In this document: positions 18,426 to 27,548 of the stretch, in pieces
Layout of the letters: each line of letters starts with the position of its first letter
How positions within the stretch are numbered: the first letter of the stretch is position 1
DNA from: an uncultured Pelagibacteraceae bacterium
Lineage (GTDB): Bacteria; Pseudomonadota; Alphaproteobacteria; Pelagibacterales; Pelagibacteraceae
Direction of reading: 5' to 3'
DNA length: 60,353 nucleotides
Assembly: GCA_902542975.1 (NCBI GenBank)
Contig: CACBWM010000007.1
Span: 1-60,353, forward strand
Notes under the pieces: generated by a model
What the model was told of the DNA's origin: nothing
Databases searched by the model: none
Seen by the model: only the letters and a program-made list of their open reading frames with translations
Position numbers and translations under genes: made by a program

Positions 18426-18748
18426 TAAACTTGTTTCTCCGGCATATATACAGTTAAACCATTTAAATCATCTGAAACAATTAATTGACAACTTAATCTA
18501 CTGTTAGATTTGGGTTCAAAGGCTTGATCTAACATATCATCTTCACCCATTTCTTTTTCTGGGAGTTTTTTAAACCATTCATCATCTTTAATGTATACAT
18601 GACAAGTTGCACACGACATTCCGCCTCCACAATCCGCATCTATGCCTGGGATATCATTTTGTATAGCCCCTTCCATTACACTAAGACCATTAGCAATATC
18701 AGCCTCGTGTTCAGTGCCATTGAATTCTATATATTTGATTTTTGCCAT
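18425..18748 (-). CDS. Adrenodoxin-type [2Fe-2S] ferredoxin
   Basis: 107 residues with the cluster ligands in DADCGGGMSCATCHVYI plus a fourth cysteine in SRLSCQLIV, the pattern Cx5Cx2C...C of vertebrate-type ferredoxins. The C-terminal half has GEDDMLDQAF and GLTVYMPE, also usual for the family. It probably exchanges electrons with the reductase encoded next to it. It lies downstream of proteorhodopsin but behind a terminator and a separate promoter. Confidence 0.92.
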   Translation of the reverse strand: MAKIKYIEFNGTEHEADIANGLSVMEGAIQNDIPGIDADCGGGMSCATCHVYIKDDEWFKKLPEKEMGEDDMLDQAFEPKSNSRLSCQLIVSDDLNGLTVYMPEKQV

Positions 18749-18763
18749 ATTTAATAAATAATT

Positions 18764-18791
18764 CTTATAAACTAATTTGCGACTGCGGCAA
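18764..18791 (-). promoter_or_regulatory. Putative sigma-70 promoter of fdx-fnr-GST
   Basis: On the minus strand TTGCCG (18786-18791) and TATAAG (18764-18769) are spaced by 16 bp. Transcription would begin near 18757, only about 10 bases before the fdx ATG, giving a nearly leaderless mRNA. It lies downstream of the proteorhodopsin terminator, which supports separate expression. Confidence 0.45.
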
Positions 18792-18825
18792 ATTTTTGAA
18801 ATTTAGCATTTTTATATTTTGGACC

Positions 18826-18862
18826 AAAAAAAAAGGCAGGTATGTTTTAGCATACCCGCCTC
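18826..18862 (-). terminator. Rho-independent terminator after proteorhodopsin
   Basis: The hairpin pairs AGGC.GGTATG with CATACC.GCCT (one internal mismatch) around a TTTTAG loop and, on the minus strand, is followed by nine T residues (18826-18834). It starts about 20 bp after the proteorhodopsin stop codon. Confidence 0.88.
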
Positions 18863-18882
18863 TTTTTAATATTAAAAGCTAA

Positions 18883-19653
18883 TTATCTAGCTCGTGCTCC
18901 ACCTTGTGAAACTGCTGCTGACCAGATTACTAGACCAAAAGCAATTTTGTTGATGAAGTCTGCTAAGTTGTAAATCACGTTCAATGAGTTAGCGTCTACT
19001 CCACCTACTAGGTAACCAAAAATGTAACCTAATGGGTAAATAGCCCAACCGATTGTTACGATCATTCTCATAGCACCCCATGCGGTTGCTAATGGCTTGT
19101 TTCCAGTTTTTGCTGCAATTTTTCCAGCTTCACCAGAGAATACTTCATATAAGATGTAGATCCATCCAGCCATACCGACTATGAAACCAAGCATAGCATT
19201 GATGTAACCTGCTTCTCCTAAGTATCCACCAATTAACATCACAAGCGAACCAATTAATAATCTCCAGAAGATTGCTCCTGGGATTTTCTTAACTGCTGCT
19301 AGAATTAAGTAAAACTCGATCATCTGTAATGGTACAGTGATTAACCAATCAATATATCTATATACTGTTGGAGAATCTCCAGTCATTACCCATACATCTC
19401 TCATGTACATGTAGTGAATGAATGCAACACCAGTTACAAGACCAGCTACTGTTACTGAAGTTTTCCAGCCTGCTGCAACAGTATTTCTTTCCATGAAGAA
19501 GAATACTGTAGCTGCTGCCATACCCATTGCGATTACCCAAAAGGAAATCCCAACAAAGTCGTCAGAAGCTAACATAGCAGTTGCTGCGTTTGCTGCACCA
19601 GTAAGACCAAATAAAGCCACTGCTGCTAATGCAAACATTTTAAGTTTTTTCAT
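18883..19653 (-). CDS. Proteorhodopsin, blue-absorbing type
   Basis: Retinal-binding, light-driven proton pump of the inner membrane. The 256-residue protein starts with a signal peptide (MKKLKMFALAAVALFGLTGAA) and has seven membrane helices. Functional residues, offset by 5 from the green reference protein, are His80, proton acceptor Asp102 and proton donor Glu113 in RYIDWLITVPLQMIEFYLIL, and Schiff-base Lys236 in DFINKIAFG. Gln110 at the tuning position (Leu in green types) predicts blue absorption. A strong GAGGGAG ribosome site precedes the ATG. No carotenoid genes are in the window, so retinal must come from elsewhere. Confidence 0.97.
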   Translation of the reverse strand: MKKLKMFALAAVALFGLTGAANAATAMLASDDFVGISFWVIAMGMAAATVFFFMERNTVAAGWKTSVTVAGLVTGVAFIHYMYMRDVWVMTGDSPTVYRYIDWLITVPLQMIEFYLILAAVKKIPGAIFWRLLIGSLVMLIGGYLGEAGYINAMLGFIVGMAGWIYILYEVFSGEAGKIAAKTGNKPLATAWGAMRMIVTIGWAIYPLGYIFGYLVGGVDANSLNVIYNLADFINKIAFGLVIWSAAVSQGGARAR

Positions 19654-19680
19654 AAAAAACTCCCTCTCGTTAGTTTTTTT

Positions 19681-19718
19681 TAGTTTAAATTTAAACTACG
19701 GACAAACCACAAAGGTTT
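19681..19718. promoter_or_regulatory. Two inverted repeats in the proteorhodopsin leader
   Basis: A perfect 18-bp palindrome TAGTTTAAATTTAAACTA (19681-19698) lies 28 bp upstream of the proteorhodopsin ATG, next to a second inverted repeat AAACC-ACAAA-GGTTT (19704-19718). A possible promoter is just upstream (minus-strand TTGATA, 17 bp, GATAAA). Either repeat could be a regulator-binding site or an mRNA structure. AT-only palindromes arise readily in this genome, so the first is the weaker claim. Confidence 0.4.
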
Positions 19719-19867
19719 ATCCAAAGTTAGGGGCTTAATATCAAATTAAATTAGTTTGTTGAAGACTTTTTGCCGCGTTATAAGTGTTGATTTTACTGAC
19801 TTTTTAAAATTAAATACAACCTGTTGCATAAATTCAATAGAAAAATGACACCAAATAGCAAATCAAA

Positions 19868-21763
19868 ATGAATAGAAATTACAAAGAAATTTACGACGAA
19901 TCTCTAAAAAATCCTGAGGTATTTTGGCAGAAAGTTTCTGAAGATGTGTTTTGGTTCAAAAAACCAACTAAAATTTTGAAAAAAGATAACCCTCCTTTCT
20001 ATAAATGGTTTGAAGATGGTTTAACAAATACATGCTACAACGCCTTAGACCTTCACATTGATCAAGGAAGGGGTGATAAAACAGCTTTAATCTATGACAG
20101 TCCTATAACAGAAAGTAAAGCAAAGTTCACTTTCAAAGAATTAAAAGAAAAAGTTTCAAAATTTGCAGGCGCTTTAGATAAGCAAGGAGTTAAAAAAGGA
20201 GATCGAGTAATAATTTATATGCCGATGATACCAGAAGCGGTAGTTGCGATGCTTGCATGTGGGAGAATTGGAGCAATTCACTCTGTTGTATTCGGTGGTT
20301 TTGCCTCAAATGAATTAGCTAGCAGAATTGATGATAGTAAAGCTAAAATTTTAATCACAGCTTCATGTGGATTTGAGCCTGGAAGAACAGTTGAGTATAG
20401 ACCACTTGTAGATGGAGCTTTAAAATTAGCAAAACACCAAGTTGAAAAAGTAATATTATTTCAAAGAAAAGGACACGAGGTAAAATTAAATAAGCCATTA
20501 GAAATAAGTTGGGATGAAGCGCTATCTGGAGCAAATGATAAAGATTGTGTTGAGATGGGTGCTAATGATTATGCTTACATACTTTATACTTCAGGGACTA
20601 CTGGTATTCCGAAAGGAATAGTTAGAGATATTGGTGGTCACATTGTTGCTCTTAAATGGACAATGAAAAATATTTATAACATTGATCAAGATGATGTATG
20701 GTGGTCAGCAAGTGATATTGGATGGATAGTAGGACACTCTTATATTGTATATGCTCCATTATTCAAAGGATGTACAACACTTCTATTTGAAGGCAAACCA
20801 GTGGGTACTCCTGATGCTGGAGTATTTTGGAGAATAATATCAGAATATAAAATTAAGTCATTATTCACAGCTCCAACTGCATTTAGAGCAATAAAGAAAG
20901 AAGATCCAGAGGGTAAGTTTTTTTCTAAATATGATTTAAGTTCATTTGAGTCATTATTTTTAGCAGGTGAAAGAGCAGACCCTGATACGATTAAATGGGC
21001 AGAAAATTTACTTAAGGTTCCTGTAATTGATCATTGGTGGCAAACTGAAACTAGTTGGGCGATAAGTTCAAATTGTACTGGAATAGAAATGCAAGAAACA
21101 AAATATGGATCCGCTTGCAAAGCAGTCCCAGGTTATGATGTAAAAATAATTAAACCCGATCAAACAATAGCTAAACCAAATGAGATGGGAGATATTGTGG
21201 TTAAACTTCCATTACCGCCAGGTACGTTCCCAACTTTGTGGAATGCAGATGAGAGATATAAAGAAAATTATATGTCAAATTATAATGGCTACTACCAAAC
21301 TTACGATGCAGGGCATATTGATGATGATGGATATATTTGGATTATGTCGAGAACAGATGACATAATAAATGTTGCAGGTCATAGACTTTCAACAGGTGCA
21401 ATAGAGGAAGTTTTGTCTGAACATCAGTCTGTTGCTGAATGTGCAGTGATAGGAATAAAAGATCAGCTGAAAGGACAATTACCAATTGGTTTAATTGCTC
21501 TAAAAGCAGGAGTTTCTAAGGATAATGAGACTATTTCAAAAGAGTGTGTACAAATGGTTAGAGATAAAGTTGGACCTGTTGCAGCTTTTAAAATAGCAAT
21601 TGTTGTTAAAAGATTACCCAAAACTAGATCTGGAAAAATTTTAAGAGGAACAATTAGAAAAATTGCTGACAAAGAAGAATATAAAATGCCTGCAACTATT
21701 GATGACCCTGCAATCCTTGATGAGATAAAAGAAGACTTAATAAATAGCAGTATTTTAAAATAA
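19868..21763 (+). CDS. prpE: Propionyl-CoA synthetase-like AMP-forming acyl-CoA ligase
   Basis: Activates a short carboxylic acid, most likely propionate, to its CoA thioester. The 631-residue protein has the N-terminal ACAS domain (ALIYDSPITESKAKFTFKEL), the P-loop YILYTSGTTGIPKGIVRD, SASDIGWIVGHSYIVYAPL, WWQTETSW, and GHRLSTGAIEEVL, where STGA is the PrpE signature against GTAE in acetyl-CoA synthetase. The acylatable lysine lies in PKTRSGKILRGTIR. It shares one base (TAATG) with the SMR gene. Confidence 0.88.
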   Translation: MNRNYKEIYDESLKNPEVFWQKVSEDVFWFKKPTKILKKDNPPFYKWFEDGLTNTCYNALDLHIDQGRGDKTALIYDSPITESKAKFTFKELKEKVSKFAGALDKQGVKKGDRVIIYMPMIPEAVVAMLACGRIGAIHSVVFGGFASNELASRIDDSKAKILITASCGFEPGRTVEYRPLVDGALKLAKHQVEKVILFQRKGHEVKLNKPLEISWDEALSGANDKDCVEMGANDYAYILYTSGTTGIPKGIVRDIGGHIVALKWTMKNIYNIDQDDVWWSASDIGWIVGHSYIVYAPLFKGCTTLLFEGKPVGTPDAGVFWRIISEYKIKSLFTAPTAFRAIKKEDPEGKFFSKYDLSSFESLFLAGERADPDTIKWAENLLKVPVIDHWWQTETSWAISSNCTGIEMQETKYGSACKAVPGYDVKIIKPDQTIAKPNEMGDIVVKLPLPPGTFPTLWNADERYKENYMSNYNGYYQTYDAGHIDDDGYIWIMSRTDDIINVAGHRLSTGAIEEVLSEHQSVAECAVIGIKDQLKGQLPIGLIALKAGVSKDNETISKECVQMVRDKVGPVAAFKIAIVVKRLPKTRSGKILRGTIRKIADKEEYKMPATIDDPAILDEIKEDLINSSILK

Positions 21764-22095
21764 TGCTTAAGACATATCTTTTTTTAGTTGGAGCAATCAT
21801 TTGTGAAGTTTGTGGGACAATGCTTCTTCCTGTCACTCAAAACTTTACAAAATTAACACCAACAGTATTTTTGGCTATATTTTATTTATTTGCTTTTTAT
21901 TTACTTACTTTTGTTGTTGATAAGCTACCTATAGCTATTGTTTATGGAACATGGAGCGGACTTGGTATTTTTACAATTGCTATATTGGGATATATTTTTT
22001 TTAAACAATCTTTAAGTTGGCAAGCTATATTGGGGATGTTTCTTATTGTAGTTGGAGTAACACTTGTAAACATGTATTCAAGTAAAACTATATAA
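21763..22095 (+). CDS. SMR family small multidrug/cation transporter
   Basis: 110 residues with four membrane helices. Helix 1 contains the essential glutamate (Glu15 in GAIICEVCGTMLL), and later VYGTWSGLGIFTIAILGYIFFKQ matches the EmrE/SugE helix 3 region. Such transporters export quaternary cations or guanidinium by proton antiport as dimers. The substrate cannot be told. It is coupled to prpE, and its stop is one base from the convergent pyrC stop. Confidence 0.88.
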   Translation: MLKTYLFLVGAIICEVCGTMLLPVTQNFTKLTPTVFLAIFYLFAFYLLTFVVDKLPIAIVYGTWSGLGIFTIAILGYIFFKQSLSWQAILGMFLIVVGVTLVNMYSSKTI

Positions 22096-22096
22096 T

Positions 22097-23407
22097 TTAA
22101 TCAAATAATATTGGTTTACCAGAAGGATTTCCTAAAATTTCATCTTCTTTCATTTTAATATCTCCATTAATAATTGTATAAACAGGTGAACCTTTAAATT
22201 TATAGCCATCAAACGGGCTCCATCCACATTTACTGTGAATATTTTCGTTTTTTATTTCAATTGTTCTATTCATATCTATTATTGTAAAGTCTGCATCATA
22301 ATCTTTTTTGATAAATCCCTTATTTTTAATACCAAATACTGAAACTGGATTTTCACAAAGAAGTTTGATTAGCTGATCTAAAGTAAGTTTTTTGTCATTC
22401 ACATGATTTAGCATTACGGGTAATAATGTTTGTACACCTGGCATACCAGATGGTGATTGAGGATATTCTTTTAATTTGTTTTCTTTTAAGTGCGGTGCAT
22501 GGTCTGAACCTATAGTATCATTATAGTTATTTCGAATAGCGTACCACAATCTATCATAATGAGACTTGTCTCTCAAAGGAGGGTTCATCTGCGCAAAGGT
22601 TCCAAGTTTGTCATAACAATCTGGCGCATATATTGTTAGATGTTGTGGAGTAATTTCAAAAGTTATGTTTCCTTTATTTTGAGAAAGGAAATCCACCTCT
22701 TCTTTTGTTGTAACATGTAATATGTGTGCTTTTTTATTAAGTCTTTTAGCAATCCTAACAATCCTTCTTGTAGATGACATTGCACATTCTTCATTCCTCC
22801 ATACAGGATGAGTATGAACATTGCCTTTTTCAATTAATTTTTTTCTTAAATTAATTATTTCTTCATCTTCAGAATGAACTGCAACTATTTTTGAAGTATT
22901 TTGGAATACCTTTTCAATATCTTCTTCTTTATCAACTAATAAATTTCCAGTTGAGGAACCCGCAAAAAGCTTTACTCCACAACATCCATCTAAACCTTTA
23001 AGCTTTGCTAAATCAGTTGAATTATCAGGAGTTGCTCCAAAATAAAAAGCATAATTTGAATACATCCTATTTTTTGCAAGACTTAACTTGTTATTAAATT
23101 CTTTCATATTTGCTGTTGGGGGATTTGTATTTGGCATCTCAAATACACTTGTTATACCTCCAGCAATAGCTGCTTTACTTCCAGTATGTAAGTCCTCTGC
23201 ATTAGTTGATCCAGGCTCACGGAAATGAACTTGGGTATCCATGCAACCAGGTAAAACTAATAAATTGCTTGCATCAACAGTTTCTTTACTTTGTTCATTG
23301 TTTAAATCACCAATTATTGAGATTTTTCCATTCTGAATTCCAATATTAGTCTTAGTAATTTTTCCTTCGATATAACACTCTCCATTTTTTATAATAAGGT
23401 CTAACAT
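22097..23407 (-). CDS. pyrC: Dihydroorotase (class I type)
   Basis: Zinc amidohydrolase closing carbamoyl-aspartate to dihydroorotate in pyrimidine synthesis. The 436-residue protein has DTQVHFREPG (HxR metal pair), EMPNTNPPT, GVKLFAGSS, AVHSEDEE, HILHVTT and GSDHAPH. These features fit class I dihydroorotase. The sister family allantoinase shares most motifs, so a small doubt remains, but no other purine-catabolism gene is nearby. Divergent from ygfZ with a 43 bp gap. Confidence 0.82.
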   Translation of the reverse strand: MLDLIIKNGECYIEGKITKTNIGIQNGKISIIGDLNNEQSKETVDASNLLVLPGCMDTQVHFREPGSTNAEDLHTGSKAAIAGGITSVFEMPNTNPPTANMKEFNNKLSLAKNRMYSNYAFYFGATPDNSTDLAKLKGLDGCCGVKLFAGSSTGNLLVDKEEDIEKVFQNTSKIVAVHSEDEEIINLRKKLIEKGNVHTHPVWRNEECAMSSTRRIVRIAKRLNKKAHILHVTTKEEVDFLSQNKGNITFEITPQHLTIYAPDCYDKLGTFAQMNPPLRDKSHYDRLWYAIRNNYNDTIGSDHAPHLKENKLKEYPQSPSGMPGVQTLLPVMLNHVNDKKLTLDQLIKLLCENPVSVFGIKNKGFIKKDYDADFTIIDMNRTIEIKNENIHSKCGWSPFDGYKFKGSPVYTIINGDIKMKEDEILGNPSGKPILFD

Positions 23408-23450
23408 TTTATGAAATCGTTACTATATTATTATCTTAAACCAATCAATC

Positions 23451-24341
23451 ATGAAAAAAAATAATGTTTATATCTTAGAGGACAGAGGACTATTGTATGT
23501 TTCGGGTGAAGACTGTAAAGAATTTCTACAAAATATAGTTACAAATAATATCAACAAAGTAGATGAAAAAAATTCGTGCTATTCTGCTTTACTTACTCCG
23601 CAGGGAAAATATTTGTATGACTTCAATATTTTAAAGCATAAGTCTGGATATTTTTTAGATTGTGAGAAAAAAAATATAGATAATTTATTTAATCAATTAA
23701 ATTTATACAAACTAAGATCAAAAGTAGAAATTTTAAATTTAAGTAATGAATTTGTTGTTGCAGTTATTAGTAAAGAAAAATTTTTGGACATGGAAAATTC
23801 AAATTCTAATGCTGGTAGTACAATTAAATTTAGAGAGGACAGTATTTTTTTAGATCCTAGAAATATAGAGCTTGGAGCAAGAATAGTGACTAACTTAGAA
23901 AAGTTATATTTATCATTAAAAAAACTTGGGCTTCAAAGTGCAGATAAAAATGAATATTACAAATTAAGTCATGAAATTGGTATTCCACAAAAAAATACTG
24001 ATAAACTTCAAAACAAACTTTTTGGTATTGAGTGTAATTTTGACGAATTAAAAGCAATAGACTTTAAAAAAGGTTGTTATGTGGGTCAAGAAAATACCGC
24101 TAGGATTAAATTAAAAGATAAGTTGAATAAACGTCTTTTTCCAATTGAAGTAATAGAAGGTGATCTAAAAGATGATGTGATATCTTTTGAGAAAGATGAA
24201 ATAGGAAAAGTATTAATTAAAGATGATTACCCCTACGCTATAATCAAAATAAAAAATGAAAAATTTGATTTTGATAAAATATTAAATTGTGGTTCTGCCA
24301 AAATAAAAGTCAAAAAACCAGATTGGCTTCGAATTACTTGA
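23451..24341 (+). CDS. ygfZ: YgfZ/IBA57-type folate-binding Fe-S maintenance protein
   Basis: 296-residue GcvT-fold protein with the family signature KGCYVGQE at 207-214, including the conserved cysteine. Family members use tetrahydrofolate to help repair or mature certain Fe-S enzymes. It lacks the features of true aminomethyltransferase. The 3' end overlaps the convergent MazG-like gene by 8 bp. Confidence 0.88.
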   Translation: MKKNNVYILEDRGLLYVSGEDCKEFLQNIVTNNINKVDEKNSCYSALLTPQGKYLYDFNILKHKSGYFLDCEKKNIDNLFNQLNLYKLRSKVEILNLSNEFVVAVISKEKFLDMENSNSNAGSTIKFREDSIFLDPRNIELGARIVTNLEKLYLSLKKLGLQSADKNEYYKLSHEIGIPQKNTDKLQNKLFGIECNFDELKAIDFKKGCYVGQENTARIKLKDKLNKRLFPIEVIEGDLKDDVISFEKDEIGKVLIKDDYPYAIIKIKNEKFDFDKILNCGSAKIKVKKPDWLRIT

Positions 24342-24705
24342 TATATTTAGATAAGTCTGGTTTAAAATAATTTGGACCTTTCATTACTTTACCTTGATCA
24401 TTATAAATTGGCTTACCATCTGATCCAAGTTTGCTCATATTAGAATTTTGAACTTCATCGAAACATGCGTCTAAATCAATTCCAAATGCATGTCCTGCTC
24501 CATATGTAACATACAATATATCTGTTAAAGCATCAGCAGCTTCTAGAAGATCATTATTGTCTAAAGCTTGTTTAAACTCATATAATTCTTCTTCTATTAA
24601 ATTATATCTTAACTCATTGATTTTTTCAGAGCTGAAAGATGGTCTTGATTTAACTTCTTGACCAAAAGTCTGCATAAATTTTTTTACTTTTTGAAAATTT
24701 GTCAT
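24334..24705 (-). CDS. MazG-like all-alpha NTP pyrophosphohydrolase
   Basis: 123 residues with the metal-binding pattern of the all-alpha NTP-PPase fold: EEELYEFKQAL in helix 2 and EAADALTDILYVTYG in helix 3. Relatives hydrolyse non-canonical or excess nucleotides. Residues after about 88 (DEVQNSNMSKLGSDGKPIY) match a subset often annotated as phosphoribosyl-ATP pyrophosphohydrolase-like or phage-like MazG. The exact substrate is unknown. Single gene, divergent from fumC. Confidence 0.75.
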   Translation of the reverse strand: MTNFQKVKKFMQTFGQEVKSRPSFSSEKINELRYNLIEEELYEFKQALDNNDLLEAADALTDILYVTYGAGHAFGIDLDACFDEVQNSNMSKLGSDGKPIYNDQGKVMKGPNYFKPDLSKYIK

Positions 24706-24765
24706 TTTACTCCTGTAAGATTAATAAAAATAGTATATAAATTATTTAGTTATTTATTCAAATAA

Positions 24766-26154
24766 ATGAAAACAAGAAAAGAGTTTGATAGCATTGGTAG
24801 TATTGATGTACCAAATGATAAGTATTGGGGTGCATCTACTCAAAGATCAAAAAAATTCTTTAATATTGGCAAAATATTAGTACCTTCGTCAATAATTAGA
24901 TCAATTGCAATTATTAAAAGAAGTGCTGCTATAGTTCATCAAAAGGATAAATTAATTTCATCCAAAGTTTCAAGGGCAATAATAAAATCATCTAATGAAG
25001 TTATTAGTGGTAAGTTAAATAAAAATTTTCCTTTAAAAGTTTGGCAAACAGGTTCTGGTACGCAAACAAATATGAATGTTAATGAAGTAATAGCAAATAG
25101 AGCAATAGAAATTTTAAAAGGCAAAAAGGGATCCAAGAAACCTGTTCACCCAAATGATCATGTTAATAAATCACAATCAACTAACGATGTTTTTCCAACT
25201 GCAATGCATATCTCAATAGCAGTTGAGACTATTAGTAAGCTTTTACCAAGTTTAAAATTGTTAGAAAAATCGTTATCAAAAAAGAGTAAAGAATTTAAAA
25301 AAATAGTAAAAATTGGTCGAACACATTTACAAGATGCTACACCTCTATTACTAGGTCAAGAGTTTTCTGGATATCATGAACAAGTAAAAAAAAGTATAGA
25401 AAGGATAAATTATTGTCTAAATGATATTTACTATTTAGCACAGGGAGGTACTGCTGTAGGAACTGGAATAAATTCAAGAAAAAATTTTGATAAAAAGATA
25501 ATCAAAGAGATTAAAAAATTTTGCAAGATAAATTTTAAACCTGCACCAAATAAATTTTCTGAGTTAGCGGCTCATGATTCAATTGTAAATTTTTCTGGAT
25601 CTTTAAATTCATGCGCTGTTGCTCTAATGAAAATTTCAAATGATATAAGATTTTTAGGATCTGGACCAAGGGCAGGTTATGGAGAGCTTTTACTTCCAGA
25701 AAATGAACCCGGATCATCAATCATGCCAGGTAAGGTTAATCCAACTCAATGTGAGGCAGTTACAATGGTTTGTGCTAAAGTTATTGGAAATCACACAGGT
25801 ATAACTGTTGCAGGAAGTCATGGACACTTTGAATTGAATGTATTTAAACCTTTAATTGCTTATAACATATTGCAATCTATTGATATTTTGGCAGATAGTG
25901 TAAAAAACTTTAGTTTGTATTGTGTTAAAGGAATAAAAGCTAACAAAAAAAAAATTAAAGAACACCTAGACAATTCATTAATGCTTGTAACTGCCTTAGC
26001 TCCAAAAATTGGTTATGATAATGCTGCAAAAATTGCAAAAAAAGCTTTAAAAAATAATACTAAACTAAAAGATGAGGCAATCAAATCAGGTATGATTAAA
26101 GAAAAAGATTATGATTTAATAGTTAATCCAATTAAAATGACAAGACCAAACTAA
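24766..26154 (+). CDS. fumC: Class II fumarate hydratase
   Basis: Iron-independent fumarase of the TCA cycle, active as a tetramer. The 462-residue protein has TGSGTQTNMNVNEVIANRA, HPNDHVNKSQSTNDVFPTA, RTHLQDATPLLLGQE and the superfamily signature GSSIMPGKVNPTQCE near residue 320. The lysine-rich composition reflects the AT-rich genome. The 3' end overlaps the AsmA-like gene by 4 bp. Confidence 0.96.
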   Translation: MKTRKEFDSIGSIDVPNDKYWGASTQRSKKFFNIGKILVPSSIIRSIAIIKRSAAIVHQKDKLISSKVSRAIIKSSNEVISGKLNKNFPLKVWQTGSGTQTNMNVNEVIANRAIEILKGKKGSKKPVHPNDHVNKSQSTNDVFPTAMHISIAVETISKLLPSLKLLEKSLSKKSKEFKKIVKIGRTHLQDATPLLLGQEFSGYHEQVKKSIERINYCLNDIYYLAQGGTAVGTGINSRKNFDKKIIKEIKKFCKINFKPAPNKFSELAAHDSIVNFSGSLNSCAVALMKISNDIRFLGSGPRAGYGELLLPENEPGSSIMPGKVNPTQCEAVTMVCAKVIGNHTGITVAGSHGHFELNVFKPLIAYNILQSIDILADSVKNFSLYCVKGIKANKKKIKEHLDNSLMLVTALAPKIGYDNAAKIAKKALKNNTKLKDEAIKSGMIKEKDYDLIVNPIKMTRPN

Positions 26155-27518
26155 TCAATAACTTTTCTAATATGAGATCTAAGATTTTGAATATTTTTAA
26201 CTACAAAATTTTTATTAGATTTTTCGACATTATCAATGTTATCAATTTTAACGTTTGAAATAGTTAAATTGGATTGTCCAATGTTTCTCTCTAATTCAAA
26301 ATAGATTTTTTTTATATTTCTTATTTTTTTTGTTGCAATTTGAAAAGTTTTTGCAAACTCAATATGATTTTCTATATTTAGCTCATTTTTTGATATAAAT
26401 TTTATTAATCCGTCTTCCTCTTCAAAGCTTATATTACTTGTAATAAATCCAATTTTCTCTAAATTGAAATTTGCATTTTTTACATCCACTTTTTTCTCAG
26501 TAATATTAAAATTAATTTCACCCTTCTTTATTAATTTATTATTTAGTTTATCAAATTTGATTTTAAATTTACCACTGAAATTACCTAGATAATCTTGTTC
26601 ATAAGATATCAAATTAAATAAAATATTATCAATGATATTTTCAACCTTTTTGTTTTTTATAATTAATCCTCCCTCAAAATAAAATGGCTTAAGTTGAATT
26701 CTACTTTTTATATTAAAATTCGTTTTATTCTTATTGGGAGAGTAAATATTAATAATTCCATCTTTATATTTAATATTATATTCCATTTTATCTTGTGCAT
26801 ACTCAATATTACTATGTATATTAAATTTTTCTTTGTCCATAAATTTTAATTTATTTTTTAATTCAATATTTGGATTAAAAATATTTACGTTATGAATGCT
26901 TATTTTTGGAGTGTCATAATTTCTTTTCCATTCAGATTTATAATTTAATCCGAAAATTTTTCCATTTACTACGAAACTTTTCATTTTACTTTTATTGTTA
27001 ATTTTGTAGAAAATTTTTTTTACTGGTGAAATTAAAATTACTTCATTTTTTTTATTTCTTATAAAAATTTTACAATTATTAAAAATAATTGGTTTATTGA
27101 TATTATAATATAAATGCTTTCTTATTTCATCTATATCAGAAATATTAATTTCTAAATTTGAATCAGAAATTGTTGTTGAGATCAATCTATTAAAATTTCT
27201 TAAGTACAAATCCTTTAAAGAAATATGAATTTTTAAATTTGATGTCTTTATAAAATCAGTTCTATTTTCAGATTTCGATAAATTAATTGTGGCGCTGTCT
27301 AATAATAAATGTGGCTTAGGAAATGGTTTATATGAAATTTTTCCTGTGGAATTTAGAATAATTTTAAAACTTTTGTAAAAATTTTTTTCTATTTGTGTAA
27401 CTTTACTTTCATAATTAAATAAAACTGGTAAAGATAAAATAGTTAATGATGAAAAAATTAGAGCGATTGCAGATAAAATTAATGTGAAAATTATTTTATT
27501 TTGCTTAATTTTATTCAT
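26151..27518 (-). CDS. AsmA-like envelope protein
   Basis: 455 residues with one N-terminal membrane anchor (about 8-33) followed by a long beta-rich, lysine/asparagine/isoleucine-rich periplasmic part. The early segment GKISYKPFPKPHLLLDSATINL resembles the start of AsmA domains. AsmA-like proteins are thought to act in outer-membrane lipid transport. Similarity is weak at the motif level, so this is a family-level call. It is divergent from uvrD with 30 bp between the starts. Confidence 0.6.
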   Translation of the reverse strand: MNKIKQNKIIFTLILSAIALIFSSLTILSLPVLFNYESKVTQIEKNFYKSFKIILNSTGKISYKPFPKPHLLLDSATINLSKSENRTDFIKTSNLKIHISLKDLYLRNFNRLISTTISDSNLEINISDIDEIRKHLYYNINKPIIFNNCKIFIRNKKNEVILISPVKKIFYKINNKSKMKSFVVNGKIFGLNYKSEWKRNYDTPKISIHNVNIFNPNIELKNKLKFMDKEKFNIHSNIEYAQDKMEYNIKYKDGIINIYSPNKNKTNFNIKSRIQLKPFYFEGGLIIKNKKVENIIDNILFNLISYEQDYLGNFSGKFKIKFDKLNNKLIKKGEINFNITEKKVDVKNANFNLEKIGFITSNISFEEEDGLIKFISKNELNIENHIEFAKTFQIATKKIRNIKKIYFELERNIGQSNLTISNVKIDNIDNVEKSNKNFVVKNIQNLRSHIRKVID

Positions 27519-27548
27519 TAGAATATTAAGAACTATACAATAAAAAAT

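Noticed and set aside
18325..18507. Short plus-strand frame over the fdx/fnr junction
   Set aside because: Antisense to two well-defined redox genes; biased composition only.
19740..19867. Riboswitch or small RNA upstream of prpE
   Set aside because: I searched by eye for glycine or SAM riboswitch cores known from SAR11 and saw only AT-rich sequence without a convincing conserved core.
22097..23407. Allantoinase instead of dihydroorotase
   Set aside because: Shares the amidohydrolase motifs, but no purine-breakdown genes are nearby and HFREPG/MPNTNPP fit class I dihydroorotase; left as a minor alternative.
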